DNA of 64,000 bases from Thermotomaculum hydrothermale (GTDB taxonomy: Bacteria; Acidobacteriota; Holophagae; Thermotomaculales; Thermotomaculaceae), in NCBI RefSeq assembly GCF_016592575.1, contig NZ_AP017470.1, positions 744,001 to 808,000 on the forward strand, in the 5' to 3' direction. The notes beneath the pieces were generated by a model. It was not told the origin of the DNA. It ran no database searches and saw only the letters and a program-made list of their open reading frames with translations. The position numbers were made by a program, and so were the translations under genes. Position 1 is the stretch's first letter; every line of letters starts with the position of its first letter. This document shows, in pieces, positions 25,611-34,542 of the stretch.

Positions 25611-26918
25611 ATGCCTAAGTTTAAAATAGAAACCTGGGGTTGCCAGATGAATGAATACGATAGTCAGAAAATGGCTGGTATTCTAAAAGCATACGGGTAT
25701 GAGGAAACACAAAGTGATGAAGATGCTGACATCTTTGTGTTAAATACATGTAGTGTAAGGGAAAAGGCTGCCCATAAAATCTTTACAAGAGTTGGGGTAA
25801 TTAGAAAAAATTATGGCAAAGATAAAATTGTTGGAGTTACCGGTTGTGTGGCATCTCATGAAGCTGAAGATTTGTTTAAAAAAATTCCCAATTTAAACTT
25901 TGTTTTAGGTACAAGAAGTGTTCATTTAATAGCAAAAGCTGTTGATAATGCACTGAAGGGTAAAAGGTTCTGTGATGTTTCAGATCATCCTGAAAGCCTT
26001 GAAATTAGTCCAGAACTTGTTGATAGGGAAAAAAAGGTTAAAGCCTATGTTTCAATAATAGAAGGTTGTGATAATTTTTGTACATACTGTGTTGTCCCCT
26101 ACACAAGGGGCAGGGAGAGGTCAAGGCCTTTGCAGGATATTGTAGAAGAAATTAAGGTTGCTATAAAAGAATACGGTATAAGGGAAGTTGAATTATTGGG
26201 GCAGAATGTTAATTCATACAGTTATCAGGGGAAAACATTCAAAGATGTATTAATTGAGGTTGATAAAATTAAAGAGTTAAAAAGGATAAGATTTTTAACC
26301 TCTCATCCCAAAGACTTTAATGAAGAGCTGGTAAAGGTGATTGCATCCTCTGAAAAGATTTGCAAGTATATTCACCTTCCAATGCAATCAGGCTCTAATA
26401 AGGTTTTGAAACTTATGGGGAGGAAGTATACAAGAGAGGAGTACCTGGAAAAAATTGATATGCTTCGTTCATATATCCCTGATGTGGTTATTTCTTCTGA
26501 TTTTATAGTTGCATTTCCCGGGGAGGATGAAGAAGATTTCCTTCTAACAATGGATGCAATTTACAGGGTGCAGTATGACAATATCTTTTCTTTTAAGTAC
26601 TCTCCAAGGCCTAAAACAGCTGCTTTAAGACTAAAATATCCTCTTATCCCAAAAGAGATTGCGGATAAAAGGCTTTTTGTACTTCAAAAGTATCAGGAAA
26701 AGGTACAGGAAATTAAGCACAAGAATATGGAAGGAAAAGTATATGAAGTGCTTGTTGAAAGTGTTTCAAAGCGAGATAAAACCAAACTCACAGGAAGAAC
26801 AGAAGGGAATCATGTTGTAAACTTTGAGGCTGGAAGGGGAGAAGATTTAATAGGGAAATTTGTAAAGGTTAAAATTATATCTTCAACCTTTACGAGCCTT
26901 AAAGGAATGCTTGTATAA
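25611..26918 (+). CDS. miaB: tRNA-2-methylthio-N6-dimethylallyladenosine synthase (MiaB)
   Basis: MiaB is a radical-SAM enzyme that adds a methylthio group to i6A37 in tRNAs reading UNN codons. The 435-residue product has the UPF0004 domain with three cluster cysteines (C11 in TWGCQMNEYD, then LNTCSV and TGCVAS), the radical-SAM C-x3-C-x2-C at 153/157/160 (GCDNFCTYCVVPYTRGRERS) and a C-terminal TRAM domain. The MNEYDS and RGRERS motifs favour MiaB over RimO or MtaB. AAGGAG precedes ATG 25611, and a promoter candidate lies just upstream. Confidence 0.95.
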   Translation: MPKFKIETWGCQMNEYDSQKMAGILKAYGYEETQSDEDADIFVLNTCSVREKAAHKIFTRVGVIRKNYGKDKIVGVTGCVASHEAEDLFKKIPNLNFVLGTRSVHLIAKAVDNALKGKRFCDVSDHPESLEISPELVDREKKVKAYVSIIEGCDNFCTYCVVPYTRGRERSRPLQDIVEEIKVAIKEYGIREVELLGQNVNSYSYQGKTFKDVLIEVDKIKELKRIRFLTSHPKDFNEELVKVIASSEKICKYIHLPMQSGSNKVLKLMGRKYTREEYLEKIDMLRSYIPDVVISSDFIVAFPGEDEEDFLLTMDAIYRVQYDNIFSFKYSPRPKTAALRLKYPLIPKEIADKRLFVLQKYQEKVQEIKHKNMEGKVYEVLVESVSKRDKTKLTGRTEGNHVVNFEAGRGEDLIGKFVKVKIISSTFTSLKGMLV

Positions 26919-26931
26919 CCTGAATCTTTCT

Positions 26932-26959
26932 TTGACTTTTTAAGAATTTTTCTTATATT
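26932..26959 (+). promoter_or_regulatory. Promoter of the nuclease-aroB-aroD-aroEK run
   Basis: TTGACT (26932-26937), a 16-base spacer and TATATT (26954-26959) in the gap after miaB, 37 bases before the next ATG. Both hexamers are one base from consensus. Confidence 0.6.
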
Positions 26960-26996
26960 TTATATGACAAAATATTAACTTTTCAGAGAGGATGCC

Positions 26997-27389
26997 ATGT
27001 TTGTTGAAGCGGAATTAAAAGAATTGATAGACCATCCTTTAATTGATTCTCCCGTCCTTGTTTTAAAAGAAAAAACAGGGCAAAGGTATTTATCTATGAA
27101 GATAGGGCTTATAGAAGCAAACACAATTGCAAATGAGATTGAAGGAATAATTCCTCCAAGGCCAATGCCTCATGATTTAATTTGTGATTTAATTAAAAGA
27201 TTAGAGGCTGAGTTAAAAGGTGTTTATATTAAAGAAAATCAGGATTCTATTTACTTTGCGGAGATCAAAATTGAAAAAAACAAGCAGTTTATAGCAATAG
27301 ATTCAAGGCCTTCCGATGCAATTACAATAGCAATAAAGTATAAAAAACCTATTTATGTAAATGAAAAACTTTTGAAAATTGGCGAATAA
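26997..27389 (+). CDS. Bifunctional nuclease family protein (DUF151)
   Basis: The 130-residue product matches the BFN/DUF151 family through L-I-D-S-P-V-L-V-L, the E-A-x-x-I-A core, RPMPHDL and DSRPSDAI near the end. The founding plant member has RNase and DNase activity; the role of bacterial members is unclear. It lies 12 bases before aroB and seems to share its promoter, though no link to shikimate synthesis is known. A GAGAGGA site precedes ATG 26997. Confidence 0.85.
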   Translation: MFVEAELKELIDHPLIDSPVLVLKEKTGQRYLSMKIGLIEANTIANEIEGIIPPRPMPHDLICDLIKRLEAELKGVYIKENQDSIYFAEIKIEKNKQFIAIDSRPSDAITIAIKYKKPIYVNEKLLKIGE

Positions 27390-27401
27390 CTGGAAAACTT
27401 A

Positions 27402-28466
27402 ATGAGAATAAAATTAAAATCCCATAGTGAGAGTGAATCACTTATTTTTTCTTTACCTTTTACTGAAATCAAAGATTATTTATATAATCTGGAAATAAAT
27501 GGGAAAAGTGTATTTTTTATTGTTGATAAATCCCTTTTAGCGTTTAAGCAATATAGAAAATTTTTAGAAAACAAAAGGTTTTTTTTGTTTAATGCAACAG
27601 AAGATAACAAAAGCCTTGAAAGCTTTTTTAAAATACACAACTTTTTATTACAAAACAAGGCAGATAGAAAAAGTTTAGTTGTTGGGGTGGGGGGAGGAAT
27701 TACCCTTGATATTACTGGTTTTGCAGCAACAACCTTTATGAGAGGAGTCAAGTTTGGGTTTATTCCCACAACCTTGCTTGCAATGGTTGATGCGTCAATA
27801 GGCGGGAAAAATGGAGTTAATTTTAAAGGCTTTAAAAATTACATAGGCACTTTTAACCATCCCTCTTTTGTTTTAATTTCCCCTGAATTTCTGAAAACTT
27901 TACCACAAAAAGAGTTTAATGTTGGTTTAGCTGAGATAATAAAATACGGCGCTATTTATAAGCCAGAATTACTTGATTTTTTAGTTTCAAATAATGAGGC
28001 TATTAAATCAAAAACTCTCGATGCTTTAAGTTACTTAATTGATGAATCTGTCAAATCAAAGGTTGAAATTGTTGAAAAGGACTTTAAAGAATCAGGTTTG
28101 CGAAAAATTTTAAACTTTGGGCATACTTTGGGACATGCACTTGAAAGGCTAAAGAAAGTTAGTCACGGTGAAGGGGTTGCTGCTGGAATGGTTTTTGCCT
28201 CATATCTTTCTTTCAAAAAAGGGTATTTAAGAGAGAAGGAATTTAAAAGAATTGTTGAGATTATAAAGTTATACGGATTACCTGATTATATTAAGGATGT
28301 AAATCTAAAAGATATTTTAGAAGGGATTGCAGGTGATAAAAAAAAGGATGGCGAAAAAATTGATTTCATCCTTTTAAAAGGTTTTGGTAAGCCAGTTATT
28401 GAAGCTATGGACTTATTGGAGATTGAAAATGGACTTCAAGATTTGCGTAAGTATTACAGAATCTAA
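27402..28466 (+). CDS. aroB: 3-Dehydroquinate synthase
   Basis: AroB converts DAHP to 3-dehydroquinate, the second step of aromatic amino acid synthesis, using NAD+ and a divalent metal. The 354-residue product shows the NAD-binding GVGGGITLDITGFAA, the FIPTTLLAMVDASIGGK motif with its catalytic Lys, and the metal ligand NFGHTLGHALE. aroD starts inside the last 38 bases in another frame. No DAHP synthase or chorismate synthase is in the window. Confidence 0.95.
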   Translation: MRIKLKSHSESESLIFSLPFTEIKDYLYNLEINGKSVFFIVDKSLLAFKQYRKFLENKRFFLFNATEDNKSLESFFKIHNFLLQNKADRKSLVVGVGGGITLDITGFAATTFMRGVKFGFIPTTLLAMVDASIGGKNGVNFKGFKNYIGTFNHPSFVLISPEFLKTLPQKEFNVGLAEIIKYGAIYKPELLDFLVSNNEAIKSKTLDALSYLIDESVKSKVEIVEKDFKESGLRKILNFGHTLGHALERLKKVSHGEGVAAGMVFASYLSFKKGYLREKEFKRIVEIIKLYGLPDYIKDVNLKDILEGIAGDKKKDGEKIDFILLKGFGKPVIEAMDLLEIENGLQDLRKYYRI

Positions 28467-29076
28467 TATTGATAAAGTTAAAAAAATACTAAAACAATTT
28501 AATTTCTGCGAATTAAGGCTTGATTTAATTAAACCGGAAATTAGCCAGATTGAAGAATTGTTGGCAGTTAACAGAAATGTAATTGTTACCTGCAGGGAGA
28601 ATCAGGAAATAGACAGAGTATCCTACTTAAAAGAAGCAATTAAATTTCAACCAGAGTACATTGACATAGAGTTTGAAACAGAGGAATCAGTGAAAAAGGA
28701 ATTGATTAATCTATGTGAGAGATTTGGCGTTAAAAGAATCCACTCATACCACAACTTTAATGAAACACCTGATTATGTTTTTTTAAAAAACATTGCCGAG
28801 AAAGAATTTGAGAGATTTTCGCCATCTCTAATTAAAATTGCAACCTATGTTAAAAAAGAAAGTGATAATATTACGCTACTCTCTTTACTTTCCCTTGACA
28901 TACCTTTAATTGTTCTTGGGATGGGGGATTATGGAAAAAAAACAAGGTTATTTGCCCCTCTTTTTGGGTCTAAAATAACCTTTGCATGTGTAAATAACAA
29001 GCCTTCAGCACCGGGGCAGATTGATTATTACAAAATGAAAGAATTTTACAATATTCTGGAGAATTACTCTCTATGA
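28429..29076 (+). CDS. aroD: 3-Dehydroquinate dehydratase, type I
   Basis: AroD removes water from 3-dehydroquinate. The type I (Schiff-base) features are visible: CELRLDLIKPE near the N-terminus, the catalytic His in IHSYHNFNETPD and the Schiff-base Lys in LIKIATYV. ATG 28429, 8 bases after GGAG, gives 215 residues that start like the family (MDFKICVSI). A longer frame from 28384 would add 15 residues read from the aroB end and has no site. It overlaps aroB by 38 bases and aroEK by 4 (ATGA). Confidence 0.9.
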   Translation: MDFKICVSITESNIDKVKKILKQFNFCELRLDLIKPEISQIEELLAVNRNVIVTCRENQEIDRVSYLKEAIKFQPEYIDIEFETEESVKKELINLCERFGVKRIHSYHNFNETPDYVFLKNIAEKEFERFSPSLIKIATYVKKESDNITLLSLLSLDIPLIVLGMGDYGKKTRLFAPLFGSKITFACVNNKPSAPGQIDYYKMKEFYNILENYSL

Positions 29077-30341
29077 AGCGCTTTGCAGTAATAGGAAAGC
29101 CTGTTGCCCACAGCAAAAGCCCTCAAATGTTTAACAGATTTTTTAGAAACAAAGGTATTGACGCTGTTTACACAAGGATAGCATCTAAAAATCTTAAAGA
29201 TGCACTTAAAACCTGTCGTTTATTAAATATTGATGGGATTAATGCAACAATGCCTTTCAAAAAAGAGTTGTTGGAAACAGTTGATTTTGCAAGTGATGAA
29301 GCAAAAGGTGTGGATGGCGTTAATACTGTTGTTTTTGGAAATCAGCTGAAAGGGCACAATACTGATATTTACGGTGCTTTAATGCCTTTAAAAAAACGAT
29401 TAAAGAGTTTAAAAGATAAAAAAATACTCATTATAGGAGCTGGCGGTGCGGCAAGGGCTGCCCTTTATGCTTATAAAAAAGAGAATGCAATATGTTATTT
29501 ATCAAATAGAACTTACGAAAAGGGCAGGGAGCAGGCGAAAAAGTTTGGGGCTTATGTTGTTCTCTTTGAAAAAATAAATTCAATCTTGAGAGAGATTGAT
29601 ATAATTTGCTATACCATTCCAGTAAAGATAGATTTAGACATATCTCAGATTAAACCCTCTGCTATTTTTTTTACTGCGATTTACAATCAGCACTTTTTTA
29701 AAGAAGAATGTAAGAAAAAGGGGATTATTTATATTCCCGGTGAAGAGTGGCTAATTGAACAGGGAAAAGTAGCATGTTCATTATTTGGGTTTGATTGTAA
29801 AAATGGCTTTCCTGATAGTATTCTTGATAAAGCTAAGCCTAAAAACAGAATTGCGCTGATAGGCTTTATGGGAAGTGGGAAGAGCACTGCCGGGAAATTA
29901 CTTGCCAAAAAATTAGATTATCAATTTATTGATTTAGATAAGAGCATTGAAAAAGGAGAAGGGAAAGGTATCCCAGAAATTTTCAATAATTTTGGAGAAA
30001 GTTATTTTAGAAATCTTGAATACAGGTATTTATCTGAATTAAAAGATAAAAACAGAATAGTTTTAGCTACAGGTGGGGGAATAGTTGAAAGCCAGTATTG
30101 TTTTGATATGTTGAAAGATTATTTTTTTAATATTTTTCTCTGCGGTAATCCAGAAGATTTTTTTAGAAGAACAGAAAATTCAAGCAGGCCTTTGAGAAAA
30201 GGCAGTAATTTTTTTATCAATCTTTATAGAAAAAGAAAAGATAAATATCTCATGCTCTCAGATTTGATTCTCAATAGTTCGATATATACACCAGAAGAAA
30301 TATCCGACATTATTTATTACGAATTTTGTAAAGTATTATAA
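29073..30341 (+). CDS. Fused shikimate dehydrogenase and shikimate kinase
   Basis: One 422-residue protein carries two steps of the shikimate path. Residues 1-255 are AroE: VIGKPVAHSKSPQMFN, the catalytic Lys in NATMPFKKE, GVNTVVF, the GHNTD motif and the NADPH loop LIIGAGGAARAA. Residues about 258-422 are AroK: P-loop GFMGSGKST (264-272), DLDKSIE and LATGGGIV. The frame is continuous, so this is a true fusion and not adjacent genes. With aroB and aroD upstream, steps 2-5 of the path are coded together. An A/T-only hairpin follows the stop. Confidence 0.93.
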   Translation: MKRFAVIGKPVAHSKSPQMFNRFFRNKGIDAVYTRIASKNLKDALKTCRLLNIDGINATMPFKKELLETVDFASDEAKGVDGVNTVVFGNQLKGHNTDIYGALMPLKKRLKSLKDKKILIIGAGGAARAALYAYKKENAICYLSNRTYEKGREQAKKFGAYVVLFEKINSILREIDIICYTIPVKIDLDISQIKPSAIFFTAIYNQHFFKEECKKKGIIYIPGEEWLIEQGKVACSLFGFDCKNGFPDSILDKAKPKNRIALIGFMGSGKSTAGKLLAKKLDYQFIDLDKSIEKGEGKGIPEIFNNFGESYFRNLEYRYLSELKDKNRIVLATGGGIVESQYCFDMLKDYFFNIFLCGNPEDFFRRTENSSRPLRKGSNFFINLYRKRKDKYLMLSDLILNSSIYTPEEISDIIYYEFCKVL

Positions 30342-30382
30342 ACAAAAAATTGATAAATTTTCACAAACTTTTTTGTTTTTTT
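30340..30382 (+). terminator. Weak A/T hairpin after aroEK
   Basis: AAACAAAAAA (30340-30349) pairs with TTTTTTGTTT (30369-30378), followed by more T. The stem has one G-C pair only, so termination is uncertain. Confidence 0.3.
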
Positions 30383-30385
30383 AAT

Positions 30386-30415
30386 TTGAATATTAGAAAA
30401 ATATGATATTATAAT
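30386..30415 (+). promoter_or_regulatory. Promoter of the cytochrome/porin operon
   Basis: TTGAAT (30386-30391), an 18-base spacer and a perfect TATAAT (30410-30415). The predicted leader of about 65 bases before the cytochrome ATG holds a small inverted repeat (ATTTGT/ACAAAT near 30439-30452). Confidence 0.5.
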
Positions 30416-30485
30416 TTTCGGTGGTGCGAATGGTCTAATTTGTATAAACAAATCCCAAAAATAAATTTGAGTTTCGGAGGAAATA

Positions 30486-30824
30486 ATGAAAAAGTTAGTA
30501 ATTTTAGCTTGTGCGATTTTTCTGGTTTCATCTTTAAGTGTACTTGCCCTTGACAGAAAAAAGGGTGATATTAAACATGGAAAACAGATTTTTAAAGAAC
30601 AGTGCAAAGCCTGCCACAATGGGAAAAAGGCCAAGAAATTAACCCCTGCTCATAAAACAAGGGCTCAGTGGAAAAGGTATCTTAAAGATAATGGTAAGAA
30701 ATTGTTTAGAAAACACAACAAAGCAAATGTTAAATTAAATTTAAACGAAAAAGATATTAATGATCTCTGGTCTTTTTGCTACGTTGGAGCTTTAGATTCA
30801 GAAAAGCCACAAACCTGCGATTAA
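30486..30824 (+). CDS. Small monoheme cytochrome c
   Basis: A 112-residue exported protein: signal peptide (residues 1-21, ending L-A-L) and one heme-binding CKACH motif near residue 37, followed by a Lys/His-rich body. Two further Cys lie near the C-terminus (F-C-Y and T-C-D) and could form a disulphide. It is probably a soluble or lipid-free periplasmic electron carrier. A good GGAGG site precedes ATG 30486. A GC-rich hairpin separates it from the porin gene, which with the octaheme cytochrome gene makes a likely electron-transfer operon. Confidence 0.82.
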   Translation: MKKLVILACAIFLVSSLSVLALDRKKGDIKHGKQIFKEQCKACHNGKKAKKLTPAHKTRAQWKRYLKDNGKKLFRKHNKANVKLNLNEKDINDLWSFCYVGALDSEKPQTCD

Positions 30825-30839
30825 TAGTAAAACTTTGAT

Positions 30840-30864
30840 AAGGGGGGCTTAATTAGCCCCCTTT
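30840..30864 (+). terminator. GC-rich hairpin between cytochrome and porin genes
   Basis: GGGGGCT (30843-30849) pairs with AGCCCCC (30855-30861) around loop TAATT, extended by three A/T or G-T pairs. The T run after it is short and broken (TTTCCCATTT). It may act as a partial terminator or an mRNA stabiliser that sets the cytochrome:porin ratio. Confidence 0.55.
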
Positions 30865-30893
30865 CCCATTTAATTATTTTAGGGAGGTTTTTT

Positions 30894-32756
30894 ATGTTCA
30901 GGAAGGCTTTATTTGTTCTGATTATGTGCGTTTTTTCACTTTATGGCTTTAAATCTTTTGCACAGAACACATTAACCAAGGAACAGCTTAAAAAGAAAAT
31001 TCAGGAGTTACAGGAGCAGCTTGAAGAATTGCAGGATGATATGGATGATTTGTCAGACAGGGTTGATAAAAACGAGCAGCATACTGTAATGGATAAAATT
31101 AATTTTTCTTATGAGTTGAGATCAAGGGCTGATTCTATCCATTATTCAGATATGAGAATAATGCCTGATTGGGCTAGCGCAATGCTCCAGCTCTGGGCAT
31201 TTAACAGGCTTGCTGTTCCAGCAAATCAGATTGGTGGCACACTCTATGGAGAAGGTTCTGGCTATACCTTTAACCCAGCTTTTGCTCAGAGTTATGGACA
31301 GATTTTACAGGGAATGATGAGTGCAATGGTGCAAATGGGTTTTGTTTCAGCAAATGGGTTTGTTGATATGAATGGAAACGGTCAGTTTGACCAGTACGAT
31401 ATGCCATCTATTGCGGTAAATTCATTGGGAGTACCTTATTTTTCCGACAAGTTTGGAGCAAACGACCTTGCTCTTTACCAAATGATGTTTAACGGTATTG
31501 CACCTGCCATTGACAATAAAGACAATTCAGTTATGTACTCAACAAGGTTAAGAATTAACATGGCTTCACAGATTAATGAAAATTTAAAGTTTATGGGCAG
31601 ACTTGCTATGTATAAAACCTGGGGTGATGGCGCTGATATGAAATTCTACAATGGTCAGATGACCTCAATGTTAATGGATGGTTTTGATGCTTCTGTTCCA
31701 ACAGATGATAAGTTGAGGGTTGAAAGGGCATTCTTTACCTATTCAGGAGATAACTGGCATTTTTCTGTTGGAAGAAGGCCTTCAACTGATGGTTTGCCAA
31801 TGGAGTACAAAAATTACTCTGTTGTTGGCGGTTCACCTATTGCCACAATTATCAACTGGCAGTTTGATGGATTATCTTTAGGGTTTAACCTTGAAGATAA
31901 ATTAGGTATTCCTGGTTTTACATTTAAATTCTGTTATGGTGTTGGTTTTGAATCAGGATGGGGAAATTCCTATTCAGTATATCCAAACCCTGACATAAAG
32001 GATGTTCATCTTGCTGGATTTATCTCAAACCTTTATAGAACAGATAAAATCAGGGTTACTTTAAGTTATGCGCACGCTTTTGATGTTACTGATGGATTTA
32101 CAGGCACAGTTGTAATGCCTTTTACCGTAAACGGTGTGGATATTAATAATGATGGAAAGTTTGATGAATACTATCTTGCTGCAAATTCAGGTGGCTATGT
32201 TTCAAGGCTTCAGCCTTCAAACAATATAGGAGATGTTGACCTTGTAACACTTCTTGTTGAAGGCAAATACAAAAATTTTCAATATTTCTTTTCTTATTCT
32301 ATAAGCAGTGCAAATCCAGATGGTTCTTCAATGAATCCTATGATGGTGTTCTGGGGTAAAGACGCATTACTTAACGATAACGGTGGTCAGGAAAAACATA
32401 GTGGAAACGCTGTTTGGGCAGGTTTAATCTATGATTTTGAAAACGGTTCAAGAGTAGGTATTGAGTACAACCACGGTTCAAAATACTGGTTCAACTTTAC
32501 AGGTGCTGAAGACAATATAGTTGGTAGCAAAGCTGCTGTAAGAGGTGATGTCTACGAGATTTATTACATCTATCCTTTCTTCGGTCAGAAATTTTTCTTA
32601 ACAACTGGTTATCAGCACTACGATTATGAATATACAGGAAGCGGAACACCTTTAGGTGCACCTAAAAAGATTGAAGATGTAACAGCTTTTGACACTTTAA
32701 TGCCTGTTTTTGACAAAATAGACAATATTTATTTGTCTCTTACTGTTAGATATTAA
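30894..32756 (+). CDS. Outer-membrane porin-like protein (DUF3373-like)
   Basis: The 620-residue product has a signal peptide (1-23), a short coiled coil (about 27-60, rich in Glu/Gln/Leu) and a long beta-barrel-type region ending in aromatic Tyr (L-S-L-T-V-R-Y), as expected for an outer-membrane barrel. It resembles the DUF3373 family of putative porins from anaerobic Proteobacteria. Two Asp/Asn-rich loops (DMNGNGQFDQYD and DINNDGKFDEYY) look like calcium-binding sites. It lies between two cytochrome genes, so it may form the sheath or channel of a porin-cytochrome unit, or simply admit the substrate. A GGGAGG site precedes ATG 30894. Confidence 0.65.
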   Translation: MFRKALFVLIMCVFSLYGFKSFAQNTLTKEQLKKKIQELQEQLEELQDDMDDLSDRVDKNEQHTVMDKINFSYELRSRADSIHYSDMRIMPDWASAMLQLWAFNRLAVPANQIGGTLYGEGSGYTFNPAFAQSYGQILQGMMSAMVQMGFVSANGFVDMNGNGQFDQYDMPSIAVNSLGVPYFSDKFGANDLALYQMMFNGIAPAIDNKDNSVMYSTRLRINMASQINENLKFMGRLAMYKTWGDGADMKFYNGQMTSMLMDGFDASVPTDDKLRVERAFFTYSGDNWHFSVGRRPSTDGLPMEYKNYSVVGGSPIATIINWQFDGLSLGFNLEDKLGIPGFTFKFCYGVGFESGWGNSYSVYPNPDIKDVHLAGFISNLYRTDKIRVTLSYAHAFDVTDGFTGTVVMPFTVNGVDINNDGKFDEYYLAANSGGYVSRLQPSNNIGDVDLVTLLVEGKYKNFQYFFSYSISSANPDGSSMNPMMVFWGKDALLNDNGGQEKHSGNAVWAGLIYDFENGSRVGIEYNHGSKYWFNFTGAEDNIVGSKAAVRGDVYEIYYIYPFFGQKFFLTTGYQHYDYEYTGSGTPLGAPKKIEDVTAFDTLMPVFDKIDNIYLSLTVRY

Positions 32757-32776
32757 ACTTTTTGTTGGGAGGGGAA

Positions 32777-34225
32777 ATGAAAGAATGGTTTAAGTGGGTT
32801 AAGTTTTTCTCTTTACTTGTTGTGCTTATAGCACTTACCGTAAATCTTGCGGTTGCTCAGGATGACGATGATGATGAAGATATGAATCCCCCTCATTACT
32901 ATTACATTCAAAAGTATGAGGGAACCAAAACCTGTTTGAAATGCCATATGAAAGAGGCGCAGGATGTTTTCCATTCATTGCATTATCAGTGGAAAACAGA
33001 AGCAAGAGCGGAAGATTTAATTGGTATAGAGCCAGGAACAAAAGTCGGGAAATTGGTTGACAATAATGATTTTTGTACAAACCCGTCTGCTCCCTGGATT
33101 GATAGGTACTTAAATAAAGATGGTAAATTAATTGTAGATGGTTGCTCAAAGTGCCATGTTGGATTTGGGAAAAAACCATCAGAAAAAATGACTGAAAAGG
33201 AACTTGAAAATATTGATTGTTTAATGTGCCACGCTCCAGGTTATTCAAGGAAAGTGGTTAAAGGTAAAGATGGTCAATTACACTGGATTCCTGATATGTC
33301 AGATGATTTGCTTACCTTAAGGGCAAAGAATGTTAGAAAACCGACTGCTGCAATGTGCTTAAAGTGCCATGCCGGTTCCGGTGGTGGAGCAAACTTTAAA
33401 AGAGGCGACATTGAAATGGCTCACTATGAAGCTGATGAAGATTTAGACGTTCACTTTGCAAACGATATGTCTTGTATTGACTGCCACACAACTAAAAACC
33501 ACAGAATTGCAGGCAGGGGAGTTGACCTTGCAGCAAGGGATTTACCTGGGGTTAAAGTTGCATGCGAAAACTGCCACGATGAAGAACCACATGACAGTGA
33601 TGTGTTGAACAGACACACTAAAACAGTTTACTGCACAACATGCCATATTCCTGATTATGCAAGGTATGATGCAACGGATGTTGAAAGAGATTGGTCAAGG
33701 AACGAACTTGAACCTAATGGAAAGCACGGTGAACATACTGTTTTGAAAAAGCATGTAAGGCCTGTATATATGTGGTGGAATGGAAAAACAGTTGCGCAAG
33801 ACCCGCACAAACCGGCTATCGCTGTGAATGGTTATGTGAAGATTATGTATCCTGATGGTTCAATTAATGACCCAAATGCAAAGATCTATGCGATGAAAAG
33901 GCATGTTGCTAACATGCCTATTTTGAAAAAGGAAAGGTTGATACTTCCTATTAATGTAAACACAGTTTTCAAAACAGGTGATGTTAACAAAGCAATTATT
34001 GAAGGTGCTAAAGCTTATTTTGGTAAAGATATAACTGCAAATGATTATGAATGGATAAAGGTTGAAAGATACATGGGGCTTTTCCATGAAGTCGTGCCTG
34101 GTGATAAGGCTCTTAAATGCCAGGATTGCCATGGTAAGAACGGTAGGATGGATTGGAAAGCATTAGGCTACAAGGGAGATCCAAGAAAGTTTGGAGGAAG
34201 GTTCTCAAAAAAGAGAACTAAATAA
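32777..34225 (+). CDS. Octaheme c-type cytochrome (tetrathionate reductase family-like)
   Basis: A 482-residue exported protein with eight CXXCH heme sites in order: CLKCH, CSKCH, CLMCH, CLKCH, CIDCH, CENCH, CTTCH and CQDCH. An acidic run (D-D-D-D-D-E-D) follows the signal peptide. Size, heme number and the first motif (T-C-L-K-C-H then H-S-L-H-Y-Q-W) suggest the octaheme tetrathionate reductase-like family, whose members reduce tetrathionate, nitrite or hydroxylamine in vitro. ATG 32777 is preceded by GGGAGGGG; an upstream in-frame start at 32762 is not. The natural substrate cannot be read from the sequence. A strong terminator ends the operon. Confidence 0.78.
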   Translation: MKEWFKWVKFFSLLVVLIALTVNLAVAQDDDDDEDMNPPHYYYIQKYEGTKTCLKCHMKEAQDVFHSLHYQWKTEARAEDLIGIEPGTKVGKLVDNNDFCTNPSAPWIDRYLNKDGKLIVDGCSKCHVGFGKKPSEKMTEKELENIDCLMCHAPGYSRKVVKGKDGQLHWIPDMSDDLLTLRAKNVRKPTAAMCLKCHAGSGGGANFKRGDIEMAHYEADEDLDVHFANDMSCIDCHTTKNHRIAGRGVDLAARDLPGVKVACENCHDEEPHDSDVLNRHTKTVYCTTCHIPDYARYDATDVERDWSRNELEPNGKHGEHTVLKKHVRPVYMWWNGKTVAQDPHKPAIAVNGYVKIMYPDGSINDPNAKIYAMKRHVANMPILKKERLILPINVNTVFKTGDVNKAIIEGAKAYFGKDITANDYEWIKVERYMGLFHEVVPGDKALKCQDCHGKNGRMDWKALGYKGDPRKFGGRFSKKRTK

Positions 34226-34250
34226 AAAAAGCACCACCAATTTTTTAAAG

Positions 34251-34275
34251 GCGGGGAGTAATCCCCGCTTTTTTT
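34251..34275 (+). terminator. Rho-independent terminator after the octaheme cytochrome
   Basis: GCGGGGA (34251-34257) pairs with TCCCCGC (34262-34268) around GTAA, followed by seven T. This separates the cytochrome operon from the Tad locus. Confidence 0.93.
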
Positions 34276-34473
34276 AACATAAATTTAGAGATAAAGTTAA
34301 TAATTAATAGTAAAGCTATTCCCCATTTTCAGAGAAAAATTTAAAAATAAGATTTTGTATCCAGATTTTATATTTTTAAGCTACTTTACACTATTTAAAA
34401 GTAATTTATACCCTAACTCCCTCTACTTTAAACCTTATTCATCTTTAACCCTCTTTTTTGTGATTTGTAGCAC

Positions 34474-34502
34474 TTGACTTTTAAGATTTTAAGGTTTACT
34501 TT
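34474..34502 (+). promoter_or_regulatory. Promoter of the Tad/Flp pilus locus
   Basis: TTGACT (34474-34479), a 17-base spacer and TACTTT (34497-34502), 41 bases before the first pilin ATG. The 198 bases between the terminator and this site hold no gene that I can see. Confidence 0.5.
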
Positions 34503-34542
34503 ATTAGTAACAATAAAACATTCTAAAAATGGCGAGGGTGTT

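Noticed and set aside
28384-28428. Earlier start of aroD at ATG 28384
   Set aside because: Would add 15 residues unlike the family and has no ribosome site; ATG 28429 fits both.
32835-33248. Minus-strand open frame opposite the octaheme cytochrome
   Set aside because: The + strand carries the CXXCH series; the opposite frame has no start signal or motif.
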